The translations under genes were made by a program, and so were the position numbers. From positions 139,972-203,971 of the forward strand of contig DAOUGD010000126.1 of NCBI GenBank assembly GCA_034429475.1: a DNA stretch of 64,000 bases. Reading direction: 5' to 3'. The notes beneath the pieces were generated by a model. It saw only the letters and a list, made by a program, of their open reading frames with translations, ran no database searches and was not told the DNA's origin. This document shows positions 8,651 to 17,843 of the stretch, one piece after another. The stretch's first letter is position 1; each line of letters begins with the position of its first letter. Source of the DNA: JAKQHY01 sp034429475 (GTDB lineage Bacteria > Chloroflexota > Anaerolineae > B4-G1 > SLSP01).

Positions 8651-11405
8651 ACGCGCTAAAACGCGCCCCACCATTGGGGTGTTTCTCTCGGATATCATCT
8701 CTAGTTGGGGTTACTTGCCCTGGCGTGGCGCCACGGCCGCAGCTCAGGCGCATGACGCTAACCTGTTGTGTTTTCTGGGAGGCACGTTGCGGATGGAAGC
8801 CGACTTTGGGTGGCAGGCCAACGTGCTGTACGACTTAACCGGCGCGGAGAATGTAGACGGCTTGATCGTGTGGGCCGGTGGACTGGACAATCTCGTCAGC
8901 CCCCAGGAATTGCGCGATTTCTGCCGGCGCTACCAGACGGGCGACCGCCCGTTGCCCATCGTCAGCGGCGAACACCAGATTGAAGGGTTTCCGAGTGTGT
9001 TGATGGACGACTTTGGTTCGATACGTCAGGTGATAGCGCATCTCGTTGAGGTCCATGGGTATCGGAAGATTGCGTTTTTGCAAGGTGTGGAGGGACACAT
9101 CGGCGCCCAGGAGCGTTATCGGGGATATGTTGAAACATTGGCCGAATACGGGCTGCCTTTCGATCCGCGCCTGGTGGTGCCGCGCATGGACTATAACATA
9201 GCGCACTGGCTGCTTGACGAGCAGGGCTTACGTCCTGGGAGCGATTTGGAAGCGATTGTCAGTTGGAACGACTCTGGCGCGCTCACCGCCTTGCGCGAAT
9301 TCCAGGCGCGGGGGGTGCGCATCCCCGACGATCTGGCGGTGGTAGGGTTCGACGATCTGGCCGAGTCGGCAGTAGTGACGCCATCCTTGACCACCATTCA
9401 CCTGCCTTTTTATGCGATGGCCTATCAGGCCGTTGAGATGTTGTTGACGTTGCTCAACGGCAAGGCGGTTCCAGACCAACGGATTGTGACCGGTTCTTTA
9501 ATCGTGCGTGAATCCTGTGGGTGTGCCTCCCCAGGCCTCGCGGAGGCCGTGGTTCGCCAGGCCGCGCCGCTGATTGAAGCGCCGGCGGGGGCGGGCGATT
9601 TTGCGCCGGAGTGGCGCGCGGAGACTGCGACGCTGTTGGCGCCGGCGCCGGTGGGCGCTCTGGTTGAAGGTTGGGCGGCGCTTCTGGTGGATAGCTGCGT
9701 CGCGGATTTGCAAGGGGCGACGCCGGAGCGCTTTATAGTCGTGCTGGAGGGCCTGTTGCGTCAGGCGGCTGAGACTCACGGCAACCTGTTGGCGTGGCAG
9801 ACCGTTATTTCTGTCCTGCGTCGCCAGATGTTGCCATTTCTGCCGCCAGCAGCCCTGGGCAGAGCCGAGGATCTGTGGGGGCAGGCGCGGGTGTTGGTGG
9901 CCGAACGGGCGCAGCGCGTTGAGGCTTATCGAGCCTTTGAAACCACGCAGCAGACTAACGTTTTGCGTACGCTCAGCCAATCGTTGGCCGTGATACAGGA
10001 AACCTCCGAAGCGGTTGAGGTTTTGGCCGCCCAATTGCCGGGGTTGGGAATTCCCGGTTTCTATCTCGCGCTCTACGAGAATTCCGCTTCCCCGACCGGT
10101 TGGGCCAGATTGTCGGCGGCTTATGGCCAGGACGGCGCAATAGCACAGAAAGCCTGGGGGCGGCGTTTCGCCGCGCGACGGCTGCTTCCAGAAGGGGCCT
10201 GGCCGCAGGGACGCCGTTACGATATGGTGGCCCATGCCCTATATTTCCGGGATCGGCAACTGGGCTTTATTTTGTTCGATGCCAGAGGTGGCGATGGCGC
10301 CGTCTACGAATCCCTGCGTGGGCAGATTAGCAGCGCGTTGCACGGCGTCATGCTTTCGGGTCAAGTGAGCCGGCGTGCGGTTCAACTTCAGACCGCGGCT
10401 GAGGTTGGCCGCGCCGCCAGCAGCGAGCTTGACCCGAACGTCTTGATGCAACAGGTAGTGGAATTGGTACGGGAGCGGTTTGGGTTGTACTACGTCGGTC
10501 TGTTCCTGGTGAGCGAGGATGGGAAGTGGGCAGAACTGCGCGCCGGCACGGGTGAGGCCGGACGCCAAATGTTGGTGCAGGGGCACAAACTGGAAATTGG
10601 GGGAAACTCGATGATCGGGCAGTGTATCACCCAGCAGCGGGCGCGCATCGCGCTGGATGTGGGCGCCGAGGCCGTGCGTTTTGAAAACCCCTATTTGCCG
10701 GACACCCACTCGGAACTGGCGCTGCCGCTGGTCAGTCGTGGGGCGGCGCTGGGGGCATTGACGATTCAGAGCGGGGTGGAGGCAGCCTTTAGTGGGGAAG
10801 ACATCGCAGTGTTGCAGACGATGGCCGATCAGGTTGCCAATGCGATTGAAAATGCACACTTGTTCAATCGCTCGCAGGAAACGCTGCGGGAGATGGAAGC
10901 GACACAGCGCCGGTATCAGGAGCGGGCGTGGAGTGAATATGTACAGATGGCAGCGGCTACGCGGTATGAGACGCAACAGCCTGGTCAGGAAATGCTTGGC
11001 GATAGCATCTTGCCCGAAATCCAACAGGCGTTGCAACAACCGGAACCCACCGTTGTGCATCGGTCAGACGACAATCTGGCGTTGGTGATGCCCATTATGC
11101 AGCGCGGAACGCCCATTGGGGCTTTGGGGGTCCATTGGGAGGGTACGCAGCGCGAATTGACGGAAGATCAGATATCTCTGGTGCAGGCCATTGCTGAACG
11201 GGTGGGGTTGGCGGCGGAGACGCTGCGACTGTTGGATGAAACCCAGCGCCGCGCCGCGCGGGAACGTTTGATCTCCGAGATCACCGGTCGGATGCGGGAA
11301 ACTCTGGATATCGAGACCGTGCTACAGACTGCCGCACGCGAGATCGGAGGAAAGTTGGGATTTCTTGCGCTTGACGTGCGCCTGGGGACAGAAGATCAAA
11401 CATAA
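8640..11405 (+). CDS. LacI-fold ligand-binding domain fused to GAF domains, no HTH
   Basis: This is a 921-residue protein. Residues about 10-290 form a LacI/GalR-type periplasmic-binding fold (TIGVFLSDI, DDLAVVGFDDLAESAVVTPS, ending RESCGC). The usual roughly 60-residue N-terminal helix-turn-helix is absent: only about 10 residues precede the fold. A helical segment (about 290-440) is followed by a degenerate GAF-like region (about 440-575, GIPGFYLALYE), a LYYVGLF-class GAF (about 580-745), a compact GAF-like domain (about 760-875) and the C-terminal stub. No signal peptide, so cytoplasmic. The start overlaps the upstream stop (11 nt), implying translational coupling. The ligand is probably a small metabolite such as a sugar (family inference). 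Confidence 0.9.
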   Translation: MPTKRAKTRPTIGVFLSDIISSWGYLPWRGATAAAQAHDANLLCFLGGTLRMEADFGWQANVLYDLTGAENVDGLIVWAGGLDNLVSPQELRDFCRRYQTGDRPLPIVSGEHQIEGFPSVLMDDFGSIRQVIAHLVEVHGYRKIAFLQGVEGHIGAQERYRGYVETLAEYGLPFDPRLVVPRMDYNIAHWLLDEQGLRPGSDLEAIVSWNDSGALTALREFQARGVRIPDDLAVVGFDDLAESAVVTPSLTTIHLPFYAMAYQAVEMLLTLLNGKAVPDQRIVTGSLIVRESCGCASPGLAEAVVRQAAPLIEAPAGAGDFAPEWRAETATLLAPAPVGALVEGWAALLVDSCVADLQGATPERFIVVLEGLLRQAAETHGNLLAWQTVISVLRRQMLPFLPPAALGRAEDLWGQARVLVAERAQRVEAYRAFETTQQTNVLRTLSQSLAVIQETSEAVEVLAAQLPGLGIPGFYLALYENSASPTGWARLSAAYGQDGAIAQKAWGRRFAARRLLPEGAWPQGRRYDMVAHALYFRDRQLGFILFDARGGDGAVYESLRGQISSALHGVMLSGQVSRRAVQLQTAAEVGRAASSELDPNVLMQQVVELVRERFGLYYVGLFLVSEDGKWAELRAGTGEAGRQMLVQGHKLEIGGNSMIGQCITQQRARIALDVGAEAVRFENPYLPDTHSELALPLVSRGAALGALTIQSGVEAAFSGEDIAVLQTMADQVANAIENAHLFNRSQETLREMEATQRRYQERAWSEYVQMAAATRYETQQPGQEMLGDSILPEIQQALQQPEPTVVHRSDDNLALVMPIMQRGTPIGALGVHWEGTQRELTEDQISLVQAIAERVGLAAETLRLLDETQRRAARERLISEITGRMRETLDIETVLQTAAREIGGKLGFLALDVRLGTEDQT

Positions 11406-11426
11406 GGGCGACTGGAAGGTAGCGGT

Positions 11427-13193
11427 ATGGACAAGGATAACACCAAGCGAACTGATCGGAGCGATTCTTCCCTGGCGGAAGACATCCTGATCTGGCGTCA
11501 ACAATTGATCCGGCAGGTGCTGCGCGTGATGCTCATTTTCGGCGGTTTGATGGTTGCCGCCGGTTCCTATTCCACTTATTCACGCGGCATCTTGTGGGCG
11601 ATGGGCGTCTATATCGGCGTCTACGTGATCGTGGTGTTCTTGGCGCTGTGGCGGGAGACTCCGTACAAACTACAAGTGGTGGGCATCCAGTTGATCCTGT
11701 ATACCCTATCCGTCGTTGTCTTTATCACACGAGGACTGGGCGACAGCAGCCGCGTCTATCTCCTGACGATGGTCTTTATCTCAGTTCTCTTTTTGGGGGA
11801 ACGGGCGGCCCTTTTGACTATAGGCATCGTTGTGATTACCATGGTGGGGATGGGTTGGGCTTTTACCAGCGGGCGTCTCATCCCCGTTGAAGTGGTTTCA
11901 ACGGATTTGAGCGCCTGGATACCCCTGTCCCTTGAAGTGTTGAGCATGGGTATTTTCATCATGCTCTTGCTTTCTTCCTATACTGCCCGCTTCAACACGT
12001 ATGTAACCCGGAGTCGTGAACTGGCCCGGTCTCTGGAGGAAAACCAGGCCACTTTGGAGACCCAGGTGGCGCGGCGCACGGCCGATTTGGAAAGACGCAG
12101 CCGGCAATTGGAAACAGCCACAACGGTAGCGCGCGAAGCGACCGCCATCCAAAATGTGGAAACCTTGTTGCAACGCACCGTTCAGCTTATTTCGGATTAC
12201 TTTGGCTTCTATCATACGGGCATCTTTTTGATAGACCCCGCGGGCGAATACGCCATGTTGCGGGCTGCGTCGTCGGAGGCGGGCCAGCGTTTATTGGCGC
12301 GCGGCTATCATTTGAAAGTGGGGGAGGAGGGCGTCGTCGGGTACGTAACCCAGCAGGGCGCGCCGCGCATTGCCCAGGATATGGGCGCGGATGCTGTGTA
12401 TGACAACCCGGAGATGCCGGCGACCCGCTCTGAAATGGCGTTGCCGTTGCAGGTGCGTGGGAAGATCATTGGGGCGTTGGACGTGCAGAGTGTTGCATCC
12501 CAAGCATTTACCCAGGAAGATGTGAACGTTTTGCAGGCGTTGGCCGACCAATTAGCCGTAGCGATTGAGAATACCCGTCTGGTGGCTGAATCGCAGGCAA
12601 TGCTGGCCGCGGCGCAGCGCGCCTATGGCGAGATAGGCCGTGTCGCCTGGCAGGAAATGTTCCGTGCCCGTGGCGAGTTGGCGGCACGGTACGATCCTCA
12701 CAATCTGCTGTCGCTAGATGCGGCACACCCTGACACCGCGAAACCGCACGCACCGCAATCCCCCTCGGAAGTGGTCGCGCCGCCACAAATGTTGGCGGTG
12801 CCTCTGAAAAGCCGGGGGCAAGTCATCGGAGAACTCGCCGCTTACATCCCCGCGGTTCAGCCCTGGACGACAGATCAACGTGAACTTTTGGAGACCCTGG
12901 CCGAGCAGTTGGGGGTGGCGCTGGAAAGCGCGCGGTTGTACCAGGATACGCAGCGCCGCGCGGCTCGCGAACAGGTGACGCGCGAGATCACCGACGCTTT
13001 GCAGCGCGCAGTGAATATGGAAGCGTTGATGCGGATTGCGACTGAAGAGTTAAATCGCACTCTACGCGGTTCGCACGCTTACGTCCGTTTGAATTTGGGG
13101 GAAACCCAATCTGACGATCCGGCTGCGTCCCAACAACCACAGCCCGCGTCAGAGACGCCCCCGTTGAAGCCGGGAGACGGCGACTATGAGTAA
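11427..13193 (+). CDS. Six-TM membrane protein with two GAF domains, no output domain
   Basis: Of 588 residues, about 30-205 contain six hydrophobic helices, followed by a coiled coil (about 205-235), a FYHTGIF-class GAF (about 235-395), the AWQEMFRAR linker, a compact GAF-like domain with a proline-rich insertion (about 405-525, AKPHAPQSPSE) and the stub (about 528-575, MEALMRIATEELNR). A short hydrophilic tail ends the protein. GGAAGG before ATG 11427 is a plausible ribosome binding site, 21 nt after the previous gene. The last 8 nt overlap the next start (ATGAGTAA). Signal unknown. Confidence 0.87.
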   Translation: MDKDNTKRTDRSDSSLAEDILIWRQQLIRQVLRVMLIFGGLMVAAGSYSTYSRGILWAMGVYIGVYVIVVFLALWRETPYKLQVVGIQLILYTLSVVVFITRGLGDSSRVYLLTMVFISVLFLGERAALLTIGIVVITMVGMGWAFTSGRLIPVEVVSTDLSAWIPLSLEVLSMGIFIMLLLSSYTARFNTYVTRSRELARSLEENQATLETQVARRTADLERRSRQLETATTVAREATAIQNVETLLQRTVQLISDYFGFYHTGIFLIDPAGEYAMLRAASSEAGQRLLARGYHLKVGEEGVVGYVTQQGAPRIAQDMGADAVYDNPEMPATRSEMALPLQVRGKIIGALDVQSVASQAFTQEDVNVLQALADQLAVAIENTRLVAESQAMLAAAQRAYGEIGRVAWQEMFRARGELAARYDPHNLLSLDAAHPDTAKPHAPQSPSEVVAPPQMLAVPLKSRGQVIGELAAYIPAVQPWTTDQRELLETLAEQLGVALESARLYQDTQRRAAREQVTREITDALQRAVNMEALMRIATEELNRTLRGSHAYVRLNLGETQSDDPAASQQPQPASETPPLKPGDGDYE

Positions 13194-16100
13194 AAAGAAT
13201 TTCATTCTGAGCGAAGCGAAGAAACAGAAACCGCAAGTGAAAAAAACACATCCTACCCTGGGGCTGGTGACCCACGTGGTGGAATGGCCTGGCGACTGGT
13301 GGGTGGGCGCCCAGGCGTTGGCGCAGGCGCAGGATGTTAACGTGATTTCGTTTTTCACCGGCATTGACTGGGAGAACGATATGCGCTGCATCCTGCATCG
13401 CCTGGTCAGCCCTGAACACCTCGATGGGGTGGGATTGGCGCAATGGTGGCCTACGCGTGAGGATTTTGAGGCCGCATACCAGCAGTATTACAGCCCACTG
13501 CCGGTCGTGAACTCCCATCGTTTCTATCCTGGCGTTCCCGGTGCCACGACGGGTGACTATGCGGGGATGTACACAGCCGTCAGTCACCTGATTCAAACCC
13601 ACGGCTGCCGCCGCATCGCCTTTATCCAGGGGCCGGCCGGGCACCCGACTTCCCTCAATCGCTATAACGCCTACCTGGACGCGCTGACTGCTTTTGATAT
13701 CCCCTTCGACCCCGCGTTGGTGACGCCGGGGGACTTCTCCGGCGCACTGGAGGCCGCGGCGATTGCTACTTTGCTGGATGAACGTCACCTCCGCCCCAAA
13801 CTGGACATAGATGCGGTGGTTGCGGCCAATGACAACCAGGCCCTAGCTGCCCTGGACGCCTTGCGCGCGCGCGGGGTGCGGGTGCCGCAAGAGATCGCCC
13901 TGGCGGGCTTTGATGATATTAAGGCGGCGCGCTTCGCAATGCCGGCATTGACGACCGTGAAAGTGCCCACCTATGAGTTAGGCTACGCTGTGGCTGAACT
14001 GCTCCTCTCCCTAGTCCGCGGGCAGCCGACGCCGGAGCAAATCCTGGTGCCGGCCGACCTGGTGATCCGCGAGTCGTGCGGCTGTTTGCCCCCTGCCGTG
14101 CTGGACGCAGCCTCTCTGTCCCTTCCGGCCCCGGCGGCCTCGGAATCTGAGGCGTTGATCGGGGCGGACGCTTTCGCCGCGGTGCGTGAGCCGCTGTTGG
14201 CCGACGTGGCCCGGACCATGGTGTCGCCGCTAGGGGAGCAGTGGGGCGCGACTCTGTTGGAGACTTTGCAGCAGGAGGTGTGTCCTGCGGTCGCCGGAGA
14301 GCCGGCGGACGCGGCTTTTCTGTCGGCCTTCTACGAGGTGTTGCGCCAGATGCGCCTGGCGGGAACACCGCTCTCGCTGGGGCAGACGCTCCTGTCGGCG
14401 CTGCGGCGTCACCTGACGCCCGCGCTCGCGGCTGACCTTTTGACGTTGACCCGCGTCGAGAGCTGCATACAGCAGGCGCGCGTCTTGCTGGCGGAGATTG
14501 CACAGCAGGCGCAGGATCAGGAAACTGCCCAAAAGGCGCAGCGCACCGAGCGGCTGCGGAACTTGGAGCAGGCATTGTTGGCTACCTTCGATCTCAAGAC
14601 GCAGTTGGATGTCCTGGTGCGGGAACTGGAAGGTCTGGGCATTCCTGGCGCGTATCTTTCGTTGTACCTTGATCCGACGGCGCCGACGGGCGACGCGCGG
14701 ATGATCATGGCTTACAACGAAAATGGACGGATTTCCCTGCCGGACGGGGGGGCGACATTCCCGGCCCGGCATTTGCTGCCGGCAGACAGCATGCCGGTGG
14801 GCCGACGTTACAATTGGGTGGTTGAACCGCTTTACTTTCAGCGCACCCAACTGGGCTTCATCGTGTTTGAGGTTGGCCCGCAAGAGACATCTCTCTATAC
14901 TCTCTTGAGCCACCAGATCAGCGTCGCCTTGCAGGGGGTGCTGTCGGTGCGGGAGCGTGACGCACTGTTGTACTCGCTGGATCGCCGCGCCCGGCGTGCT
15001 CAGGCCGCGACGGAAGTGTCGCAGGCCGCCAGCAGCCTGTTGGATCCCGACGAACTGATCCGCCAGGCGGTGGAATTGATCCGCGAACGATTCGCCTTGT
15101 ATTATGCCGGGGTGTTCCTGGTGGATGAAACCGGTGAGTGGAGTGGGGAGCCTGGGGGAAAGTGGGCGGTGCTGCGCGCTGGCTCCGGCGAGGCCGGCCG
15201 GCAGATGTTGGCCCAGGGACACAAACTGGCCGTGGGGAGCAGTTCTATGATCGGGTGGTGCGTTGCTAACCGGCAGGCGCGCATCGCGTTGGATGTGGGG
15301 GCGGAGGCCGTGCGTTTCGACAATCCCTTCTTGCCTAAGACTCGCTCTGAATTGGCGTTACCTCTGATCAGCCGGGATCAAGCCTTGGGCGCCCTGACGA
15401 TTCAGAGCGATCAGCCGGCGGCGTTTGAGACGGACGACATTGCCATTTTGCAGACGATGGCCGATCGGTTAGCTGACGCTTTCGCTGACGCGCGTCTCTA
15501 CGCCGACCTGCGCCGCGAACAGCGCCTGATGGACGCGCTGATGGATAACGTCCCCGATCACATTTACTTCAAGGATAGGCAGAGCCGTTTTATTCGGCTC
15601 AGCAAATCACAAGTAGAACGTTTTGGCGTGCATGAGCCTACCGAAGCTGTTGGCAAAACCGACTTCGACTTCTTCACCGCAGACCACGCTCGTCCAGCCT
15701 ATGAAACTGAACAGGAAATCATTAGAACCGGTCAGCCGATTCTCGATCTTGAGGAGCGCGAGACGTGGTCGAATCGCCCGGATACGTGGGTGCTGACCTC
15801 CAAACTACCTCTGTATGATGACGCCGGTAACATCGTCGGCACCTTTGGTATTTCGCGCGATATTACGTCGCTCAAACGGGCAGAGATGCAGTTGCAGCAA
15901 GAGCGCAACTTGCTGCGCTCACTCATTGACACGATCCCGGATTACGTATACATCAAAGACCGGCAGAGCCGCTTTGTCATCAACAACCGGGCGCACTTGC
16001 GGCTGTTGGGCGCGCAGAGTCAGGAAGAGGTAACCGGGAAAAACGATTTTGACATTTTCCCCCACGACTTGGCTGCATCCTATTACGCTGACGAACAGAC

Positions 16101-17838
16101 GTTGATGAAATCCGGGCAACCCTTGTTGAATCACGAGGAGCCGGCCGTGTCCCAGAGCACGGGGGAACAGTTGTGGGTGTCTACCACTAAAATCCCCTTG
16201 TTTGACGCGACGGGAAGCGTCACCGGCTTTGTGGGAGTGACGCGCGACATCACGGACATCAAGCGGACGGAGGCGGTGTTGCTGCGCCGCAACGTGCAGC
16301 TTGAGACGGTGTCCGAAGTGTCGCGGCTGGCCGGCGGCGCTATGGAAGCCGAGATGTTGTTGCAGCAAGTGGTAGACCTGGTCAAAGATCGGCTGGATTT
16401 GTACTACGCGGGCGTGTTCCTGGTGGACGCGACGGGCCGGTGGGCGGTGTTGCGGGCCGGTTCCGGGGACGTGGGACGCGAGATGGCGGCGAAGGGTCAT
16501 CAATTGGAAGTGGGGGGCGACTCGATGATCGGCTGGTGTGTGGCGAATCGCCAGGCGCGCATCGCATTGGACGTGGGGCAAGAGTCCGTGCGCAAGCCGC
16601 ATCCGCTGCTGCCCGCCACTCGCTCGGAATTGGCGCTGCCCCTGATCAGCCGGGGGCGCGCCCTGGGCGCCATGACCATTCAGAGCAACCAACCGGCCGC
16701 CTTTGGCGAGCAGGATGTGGCGGTGCTGCAATCCATGGCGGATCAACTGGCTAACGCCCTTGAAAATATCCGCCTGCGCAATCAGACCCAGGCGCAGGTC
16801 GCAGAAATGCAAACGTTGCAGAAGATCAGCGAATCTGTAGCCGGCATGACCGATCTGGGCGCGACACTCGATGCGACGGTAGCTGCCCTTTCGGATACGC
16901 TGGGCTTTACCTATATCGCGGTTAATTTGATAGATACGACGGCCAGGGAAGTACAGACGCCGCGCGCGATAGGGTGGGCCGCTTCGCTGGAAGGGCTGGT
17001 GCGCTCCCTGGATGCCCTGCAAGGCGATATCTTAATGGACGTAGCGCGCAAGCGGGAAATCGAGGTGATTGATGGCTGGGATGCTCGTTTCGACCGCGAG
17101 TTGTTTGAACGGGCCGGCCATGCCAATCTCGTGCGCGTCTACGTGCCGCTGATCGCCCATGATATGGTCATTGGGGTGCTGGAAGTCGGCCACCATCGCC
17201 AGGAGCGCGCCAAAGTCACGCCGGAGGAAGTCAACTTGCTGCGTAACATTGCCGACCGGGTTGCTGTTGCAGTGGAAAACGCCCGCTTGCTGGAGCAGAC
17301 CCGCGCCGCACTGGCCGAGATGCAAGCTGTGCAGCGTCGCTATCAGCAACAAGCGTGGGTGGATTATTTGCAGGTGGCCGCCGCCACCGCTTATGAAACG
17401 CAGCGCCCGGGCGCTGCCCCTCTGGGCGACGCAGTACTGCCTGAAGTCCGGCGGGTGATCGCGGATCAGCAGGCTGTGACCGTCCCCGTCGGCGAAAGCG
17501 TGGTGAACCATGCCGCCTTAGCCGTCCCCATCACCTTGCGCGACCAGGTCATTGGCGTGCTGGGCATTCACGATGAAGATGGCGCCCGCCAGTGGACTGC
17601 GGATGAGGTGGCGCTGTTGGAAGCGGTGGCCGAGCGGATGGGGCAGACAGCAGAAACCCTGCGGTTGCTGGACGAAACGCAGCGGGCAGCGTCGCGGGAG
17701 CGTTTAACGGGGAACGTCGCGGCGCAGATGCGTGCTTCGTTGGATGTGGATACCGTGTTACAGACAGCCGTGCGCGCCATTGGCGAGGCGCTGGGGCTGC
17801 ACGATTTGACCATTGAATTGGGCGCGGGCGGGGAGTAG
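13186..17838 (+). CDS. LacI-fold/GAF/PAS multidomain sensor, no HTH and no output domain
   Basis: This is a 1,550-residue cytoplasmic protein. In order: LacI-type binding fold without helix-turn-helix (about 20-300, EIALAGFDDI, RESCGC), helical and GAF-like region (about 300-600, GIPGAYLSLYL), GAF (about 615-775), PAS (about 780-905, IPDH-like VPDHIYFKDRQSRF), a second closely similar PAS (about 905-1030, IPDYVYIKDRQSRF), GAF (about 1035-1200), GAF (about 1210-1375), compact GAF-like domain (about 1390-1500) and stub (about 1500-1545). The twin PAS domains look like a recent internal duplication. It starts inside the previous stop (8-nt overlap). It has no catalytic output, so it presumably acts through the kinase at the end of the array (inference). 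Confidence 0.9.
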   Translation: MSKKNFILSEAKKQKPQVKKTHPTLGLVTHVVEWPGDWWVGAQALAQAQDVNVISFFTGIDWENDMRCILHRLVSPEHLDGVGLAQWWPTREDFEAAYQQYYSPLPVVNSHRFYPGVPGATTGDYAGMYTAVSHLIQTHGCRRIAFIQGPAGHPTSLNRYNAYLDALTAFDIPFDPALVTPGDFSGALEAAAIATLLDERHLRPKLDIDAVVAANDNQALAALDALRARGVRVPQEIALAGFDDIKAARFAMPALTTVKVPTYELGYAVAELLLSLVRGQPTPEQILVPADLVIRESCGCLPPAVLDAASLSLPAPAASESEALIGADAFAAVREPLLADVARTMVSPLGEQWGATLLETLQQEVCPAVAGEPADAAFLSAFYEVLRQMRLAGTPLSLGQTLLSALRRHLTPALAADLLTLTRVESCIQQARVLLAEIAQQAQDQETAQKAQRTERLRNLEQALLATFDLKTQLDVLVRELEGLGIPGAYLSLYLDPTAPTGDARMIMAYNENGRISLPDGGATFPARHLLPADSMPVGRRYNWVVEPLYFQRTQLGFIVFEVGPQETSLYTLLSHQISVALQGVLSVRERDALLYSLDRRARRAQAATEVSQAASSLLDPDELIRQAVELIRERFALYYAGVFLVDETGEWSGEPGGKWAVLRAGSGEAGRQMLAQGHKLAVGSSSMIGWCVANRQARIALDVGAEAVRFDNPFLPKTRSELALPLISRDQALGALTIQSDQPAAFETDDIAILQTMADRLADAFADARLYADLRREQRLMDALMDNVPDHIYFKDRQSRFIRLSKSQVERFGVHEPTEAVGKTDFDFFTADHARPAYETEQEIIRTGQPILDLEERETWSNRPDTWVLTSKLPLYDDAGNIVGTFGISRDITSLKRAEMQLQQERNLLRSLIDTIPDYVYIKDRQSRFVINNRAHLRLLGAQSQEEVTGKNDFDIFPHDLAASYYADEQTLMKSGQPLLNHEEPAVSQSTGEQLWVSTTKIPLFDATGSVTGFVGVTRDITDIKRTEAVLLRRNVQLETVSEVSRLAGGAMEAEMLLQQVVDLVKDRLDLYYAGVFLVDATGRWAVLRAGSGDVGREMAAKGHQLEVGGDSMIGWCVANRQARIALDVGQESVRKPHPLLPATRSELALPLISRGRALGAMTIQSNQPAAFGEQDVAVLQSMADQLANALENIRLRNQTQAQVAEMQTLQKISESVAGMTDLGATLDATVAALSDTLGFTYIAVNLIDTTAREVQTPRAIGWAASLEGLVRSLDALQGDILMDVARKREIEVIDGWDARFDRELFERAGHANLVRVYVPLIAHDMVIGVLEVGHHRQERAKVTPEEVNLLRNIADRVAVAVENARLLEQTRAALAEMQAVQRRYQQQAWVDYLQVAAATAYETQRPGAAPLGDAVLPEVRRVIADQQAVTVPVGESVVNHAALAVPITLRDQVIGVLGIHDEDGARQWTADEVALLEAVAERMGQTAETLRLLDETQRAASRERLTGNVAAQMRASLDVDTVLQTAVRAIGEALGLHDLTIELGAGGE

Positions 17839-17843
17839 GGGAC

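Noticed and set aside
8640..17838. LacI-family transcription repressors
   Set aside because: The ligand-binding fold is present but the N-terminal helix-turn-helix is absent from both proteins.
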